A stretch of 64,000 nt of DNA from Streptomyces sp. RPT161 (GTDB lineage Bacteria; Actinomycetota; Actinomycetes; Streptomycetales; Streptomycetaceae): the NCBI RefSeq assembly GCF_027533845.1, contig NZ_JAPZVN010000001.1, positions 558,001 to 622,000 of the forward strand, read 5' to 3'. Within the stretch, counting starts at the first letter, position 1. Each line of letters opens with the position of its first letter. A program made the position numbers and the translations under genes. The notes beneath the pieces were generated by a model. That model did not search any database, was not told where the DNA came from, and saw nothing but the letters and a program-made list of their open reading frames with translations. Shown in pieces: positions 60,434 to 64,000 of this stretch.

Positions 60434-61705
60434 CTACAGCGCGCTGCCCGCCTTCCAGTTCGACCAGGACATGTTCCAGCCGTTGAGGCCGTTGTCGGGG
60501 GCGATGGTGCTGTCGTGGGAGTTCTTCACCACGACCAGGTCGCCGACCTGGGAGTGGTTGTAGAACCACGACGCGTCCGTGCCCGGGTCGCCGCCGCCGC
60601 GTACGTCGTCGAGGCCGATGCAGCCGTGGCTGGTGGCACTGGAGCCGAAGATGGACTTGTCGGACCAGTAGTTGCCGTGGATGAACGTGCCCGAGTTGCT
60701 CAGCCGCATGGCGTGCGGCACGTCCGGAATGTCGTACTCACCGCCGAAGCCGACCGTCTTGCCGTCCATCCGGGTCGTCTCGAACCTCTCCGAGATCACC
60801 ATCTGCCCGTTGTACGTGGTGTGTTCGGGGCTGCCGGTGGACACCGGGATGCTCTTGATGGTCTTGCCGTCCCGAACCACCGTCATGGTCTGGGTGTTCA
60901 CATCGACCGTGGAGACCTGGGAGTGACCGACCTTGAACGTGACGGTCTTGTTCTGGACACCGCTGATCCCCTTGGCGCCCCGCACGTTGTCCAGGTCCAG
61001 CTTGAGGGTGACGGTGGAACCGGCCTTCCAGTAGTCCTGCGGGCGGAAGTCCAACCGCTGGTCGCCGAACCAGTGGCCGACCACCTGCTGGCCGCTGCTG
61101 GAGCTGACCTTGATGTGGGACTGGACGTCCTTCTTGTCGGTGATCGCCTTGTCGAAGTTGATCGAGACCGGCATGCCCACGCCGACGGTGGAGCTGTCGT
61201 CCGGCGTGTAGTACGCGATGAAGCTGTTCGCCTGGGAGACCGTGGTGAACGTCGAGTTGGCGGTGGCCGGGCGGTTGTCGGCGTCCTTGGCGGCGGCCGT
61301 GATCTTGTACGCGGTGGCCCGGGCCAGTTGGCCGTCCGGCTTCCAGCTCTTGCCGTCGGCGGATATCTTGCCGGGCACCGTCTTGCCGCCGTTGACCTCG
61401 GCCATGGACACCTTGGTGAGCGTGCCGTCGCTCACCGCGACCTTGGCGTCGTTGTTGATGCCGACGTTCGTCGCCTTGTCCTTGGGTGAGATGGCGATCT
61501 TGGCGGTCGAGGCGTCCTTGGCGGCGGCCGCGTCCACCGCGGCCGTCTTCGACTCCGCGGAACCGGACCCCCCGCACGCGGTGAGCAGCAGCGCACCGCC
61601 GACCACCACGGACACCGCGGCCAGCCCACGGCGCGCACCGCGCCCGCGGTGCTGCTCAGGGGTGACACCGGTACCGCTCTGCGGCGACTTCACACGTATC
61701 TCCAT
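60434..61705 (-). CDS. L,D-transpeptidase lipoprotein
   Basis: 423 residues. Signal peptide with lipobox LTAC near residue 44. Two Ig-like domains follow (~60-250: AKIAISPKDKATNVGINNDAKVAVSDG; STVGVGMPVSINFDKAITDK). The YkuD catalytic domain (~255-390) has FIHGNYWSD, then TSHGCIGLDDVR with the catalytic Cys. The C-terminal TIAPDNGLNGWNMSWSNWKAGSAL caps the site. It forms 3-3 cross-links in peptidoglycan, abundant in actinomycetes. Monocistronic. Confidence 0.95.
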   Translation of the reverse strand: MEIRVKSPQSGTGVTPEQHRGRGARRGLAAVSVVVGGALLLTACGGSGSAESKTAAVDAAAAKDASTAKIAISPKDKATNVGINNDAKVAVSDGTLTKVSMAEVNGGKTVPGKISADGKSWKPDGQLARATAYKITAAAKDADNRPATANSTFTTVSQANSFIAYYTPDDSSTVGVGMPVSINFDKAITDKKDVQSHIKVSSSSGQQVVGHWFGDQRLDFRPQDYWKAGSTVTLKLDLDNVRGAKGISGVQNKTVTFKVGHSQVSTVDVNTQTMTVVRDGKTIKSIPVSTGSPEHTTYNGQMVISERFETTRMDGKTVGFGGEYDIPDVPHAMRLSNSGTFIHGNYWSDKSIFGSSATSHGCIGLDDVRGGGDPGTDASWFYNHSQVGDLVVVKNSHDSTIAPDNGLNGWNMSWSNWKAGSAL

Positions 61706-61825
61706 CCGTTAATACGTCTCGTACGAATGGAGACACCTACCCCCCTTAAGTCCGTTCCGCCCCCCAAGGCACTGTGAGGAATGCCACGTTCCGGGACAAC
61801 CCGGGGGCCGTCCCGGAACGGGTCG

Positions 61826-62173
61826 CTACTCCTCGTCCATCTCCCCCTCGTACAGGTCCCAGTCGTCGGCGTCCGGGTCGTACTCGGTGTGCGCGCTGCT
61901 CCATGACGCCTGTACGAGCTCGATCCCGGAGACGCCGTTGACCAGGCCGAACGGATCGATGAGATAGGCCAGCGCCTCGGCCTCGTCACGTTGTACGGCG
62001 TCCCTGGCGTGGGCGCGCTCGTCCTCCGGCATGAACTCGTCGCCGTCGATCTGCTCCACCGCGGCCCGGGTCAGCTCCTCGCTGTCGGTGATCTCCATGA
62101 CCAGGTCCACCTGGAGCCGGATGTACCGGGCCGGGGTCTCGTCGGTGCCGCTGCTGTCGTACTCCGTAGTCAT
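61826..62173 (-). CDS. Acidic conserved protein of unknown function
   Basis: 115 residues from ATG 62173. Strongly acidic, especially at the end (YDPDADDWDLYEGEMDEE). Predicted fold is alpha/beta with YIRLQVDLVMEITDSEELTRAAVEQIDGDEFMPEDERAHARDAVQRDEAEALAYLIDPFGLVNGVSGIELVQASW. No catalytic motif recognised. A similar order (hutH, acidic protein, L,D-transpeptidase) is recalled from other Streptomyces. Confidence 0.85.
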   Translation of the reverse strand: MTTEYDSSGTDETPARYIRLQVDLVMEITDSEELTRAAVEQIDGDEFMPEDERAHARDAVQRDEAEALAYLIDPFGLVNGVSGIELVQASWSSAHTEYDPDADDWDLYEGEMDEE

Positions 62174-62318
62174 GCGACGGAGAGTAGGCGGAGTGGCAGC
62201 GGAGCGTGGTCGGACACGGCGAACGGAGCCGGGTATCACCACGGCACTTTTCCGCGGTCGGGAAATCTCACTACCATCGGTGCCCACGGTGAAGTCACCG
62301 TATTCGCAAGGGGGTTCC

Positions 62319-62621
62319 ATGGCCTCGCGCCGATCGCTCACCACCACCACGGCCGTCGCGGGCGGGCTGCTCGCCGCCCTCTGTTTCGTCCCCTCGGCGT
62401 CGGCGACAGGGCCTGCCCGGCCGGGGGTCACGCGTCATCACGTGGCCACCGCACACACCACCGCCCTGGGTGAGCGCAGGTCGGCGGACACCATGAACCT
62501 GGCGGACACCGGGAGCGTCGACACGACGCCGTACCTGGTGGGCGGCACGACGTTCCTCGCCGCCGGCGCGGGGCTGCTCGTCGCCTCGCGGCGGCGGGCC
62601 GCTTCGCTTCCCGTGGGGTAG
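62319..62621 (+). CDS. Small LAXTG surface protein (sortase E-type substrate)
   Basis: 100 residues from ATG after GGGGGTTCC. Signal peptide 1-29 (SASA|TGPA). A short mature part of about 30 residues leads to LADTG (61-65). A hydrophobic helix (71-90) and RRR follow. This is the cell-wall sorting signal recognised by class E sortases of Streptomyces (LAXTG, as in long chaplins). The mature protein would be about 35 residues bound to peptidoglycan. No sortase gene is in the window. Confidence 0.82.
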   Translation: MASRRSLTTTTAVAGGLLAALCFVPSASATGPARPGVTRHHVATAHTTALGERRSADTMNLADTGSVDTTPYLVGGTTFLAAGAGLLVASRRRAASLPVG

Positions 62622-62692
62622 GCCTTCGCCGCGCGGTGCGTCCGGCACCGCCGGGACACTTGAGCGGCGACTGCTCGTCCTGGTCGGCGGCT

Positions 62693-62736
62693 GCTCGTCG
62701 TCGCGGCGGCAGGAGGTTCCCCTCGCGACGACGAGC
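62693..62736. terminator. Terminator shared by LAXTG protein and hutH
   Basis: Perfect 13-bp stem (GCTCGTCGTCGCG and complement) with an 18-base loop. The right arm ends eight bases before the hutH stop. Confidence 0.82.
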
Positions 62737-62744
62737 GACGCCCA

Positions 62745-64000
62745 CTACGCCAGCGGGCCGGTCACCGACTCCGCGGCGCGGACCAGTCCGCCGGAGCGGA
62801 CGAAGGCCTCCGCGGCGGCCAGGTCCGGGGCCAGGAAGCGGTCTTCGCCGGGGCCCTGGACACCCGCCTCGCGGGTGGCCGCGACCACCGCGCGGGAGGC
62901 GGGCGCCGCGGCCAACCCCGTACCGGCGTGCTCACGCAGTTCGATCGCGCGGGTCGCCGCGACCAGCTCGACCGCCAGGATGCGGGTGAGGTTGTCGATG
63001 GAGTGCCGCAGCTTGCGCGCTGCGGACCAGCCCATCGAGACGTGGTCCTCCTGCATCGCCGACGACGGGATGGAGTCGGCGGACGCGGGGTTCGCCAGCC
63101 GCTTGTTCTCGCTGACCAGCGCGGCCTGCGTGTACTGGGCGATCATCAGGCCCGAGTCGACGCCCGGGTCGTCGGCGAGGAACGGCGGCAGACCGTGCGA
63201 ACGGTTCTTGTCCAGCAGCCGGTCGGTTCGGCGCTCGGCTATCGAGCCCAGGTCGGCCGCGGCGATCGCGAGGAAGTCGAGCACGTAACCCACCGGCGCG
63301 CCATGGAAGTTGCCGTTGGACTCCACGCGACCGTCCGGCAGAACGACCGGGTTGTCGACCGCGGCCGCCAACTCCCGTTCCGCCACCAGCAGGGCGTGCG
63401 CGAGGGTGTCCCGTCCGGCACCGGCGACCTGCGGCGCGCAGCGCACCGAGTACGCGTCCTGCACGCGCGGCGCCGCCGACTCCCCGGCGAAGCCACTCTG
63501 GTGGTGTCCGGTCAGCCCGGAACCGGCCAGGACGCGGCGCATGTTCTCGGCGCTGGCCGCCTGCCCGGGGTGCGGGCGGATAGCGTGCAGTTCGGGTGCC
63601 AGCACCTTGTCGGTGCCGAGCAGCGCCTCCAGCGACAGGGCGGCGGTGATGTCGGCGGAGGTGAACAGAGCGGCCAGGTCGGAGCAGGCCATCAGCAGCA
63701 TGCCGAGCATGCCGTCGGTGCCGTTGAGCAGCGCCAGGCCCTCCTTCTCACGCAGCTCCACCGGCTCGATGCCGTGCTCCGCGAGCAGTTCGCCGGACGG
63801 CCGGACGACACCGTCCGGACCCTCGGCGTCGCCCTCGCCCATCAGGGTGAGCGCGCAGTGCGACAGCGGCGCGAGGTCGCCGGAGCAGCCCAGCGAGCCG
63901 TACTCATGGACAACGGGCGTGATCCCCGCGTTCAGCAGCGCCGCCAGCGTCTCGGCAACCACCGGCCGTACGCCGGTGTGCCCGGACGCCAGCGTCTTCA
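62745..64000 (-). CDS. hutH: Histidine ammonia-lyase, partial (5' end beyond the window)
   Basis: About 418 C-terminal codons are visible; the N-terminus lies outside. Family motifs: KTLASGHTGVRPVV, EYGSLGCSGDLAPLSH, LLNGTD, QDAYSVRCAPQVAGAGRD, NPVVLPDGRVESNGNFHG and SSAMQEDHVSMG. The MIO cofactor forms from Cys-Ser-Gly here rather than Ala-Ser-Gly. It converts histidine to urocanate and ammonia, first step of histidine use. Expected length is about 510 residues, so roughly 90 are missing. Confidence 0.96.
   Translation of the reverse strand, partial: KTLASGHTGVRPVVAETLAALLNAGITPVVHEYGSLGCSGDLAPLSHCALTLMGEGDAEGPDGVVRPSGELLAEHGIEPVELREKEGLALLNGTDGMLGMLLMACSDLAALFTSADITAALSLEALLGTDKVLAPELHAIRPHPGQAASAENMRRVLAGSGLTGHHQSGFAGESAAPRVQDAYSVRCAPQVAGAGRDTLAHALLVAERELAAAVDNPVVLPDGRVESNGNFHGAPVGYVLDFLAIAAADLGSIAERRTDRLLDKNRSHGLPPFLADDPGVDSGLMIAQYTQAALVSENKRLANPASADSIPSSAMQEDHVSMGWSAARKLRHSIDNLTRILAVELVAATRAIELREHAGTGLAAAPASRAVVAATREAGVQGPGEDRFLAPDLAAAEAFVRSGGLVRAAESVTGPLA

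Overview
The window reads as a chromosomal segment of a Streptomyces-like high-GC actinomycete. Codon third positions are almost all G or C, GTG and TTG starts and four-base ATGA/GTGA overlaps are common, and lineage-typical genes are present: mycothiol conjugate amidase, a WhiJ-like XRE/DUF6879 regulatory cassette, DasR-type operators, an LAXTG surface protein and GTP-type PEP carboxykinase. I saw no rRNA, tRNA, CRISPR array, insertion sequence or phage gene. Both ends cut genes: an unidentified membrane-type gene at the left and histidine ammonia-lyase (hutH) at the right.

Layout. 1-5.2 kb: cell-wall and housekeeping genes (SLT-domain hydrolase, PIN-PhoH ATPase, isoprenyl transferase, aldo/keto reductase). 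5.3-18.7 kb: a Tad/Flp pilus locus, all on the minus strand except for one DUF192 gene. Its main unit of 14 genes is nearly gapless and carries its own histidine kinase and response regulator, followed by Flp pilin, a TadG-like protein, a lipoprotein and an OmpA-domain protein; the prepilin peptidase lies apart at 5.3-6.0 kb. 18.9-24.4 kb: a chitin-degradation island (GH18 chitinase, S1-like protease, AA10 LPMO) with DasR-type operators, interrupted by a five-gene WhiJ-like cassette. 24.4-31.2 kb: a membrane-anchored esterase, then a D-amino-acid / N-acyl-D-amino-acid locus (RidA, IclR, PfkB kinase, alanine-racemase-fold enzyme, D-aminoacylase) around a palindrome-rich divergent promoter. 31.2-38.3 kb: aminotransferase, PEPCK, hemolysin III, TetR and a DUF255 protein.

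38.3-46.7 kb: a 1070-residue STAND-type NTPase with TPR repeats, a non-coding array of degenerate ~83-bp repeats, a small membrane protein with mca, DUF4307, greA and a DrrAB-type ABC exporter. 46.9-51.5 kb: threonine dehydratase, MarR, a sigma-like protein with a coupled small membrane protein, cystathionine gamma-synthase and msrA. 51.6-56.9 kb: an accessory stretch with slightly lower GC (creatininase-family protein, XRE-TPR regulator, HATPase protein, orphan secreted protein, cupin, PPOX-fold protein behind a MerR-type promoter, DUF2165). 56.9-64 kb: pobA-like monooxygenase, a MacB-type ABC pair, L,D-transpeptidase, an acidic protein, an LAXTG surface protein and hutH.

The most notable items are the repeat array at 41.7-42.4 kb, the shared 19-bp motif inside the WhiJ-like cassette, the two-component system inside the pilus operon, the MerR-type promoter without a local MerR gene, and several strong palindromes placed on promoters or start codons. 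Protein identities rest on motif recognition only, since no database search was possible.
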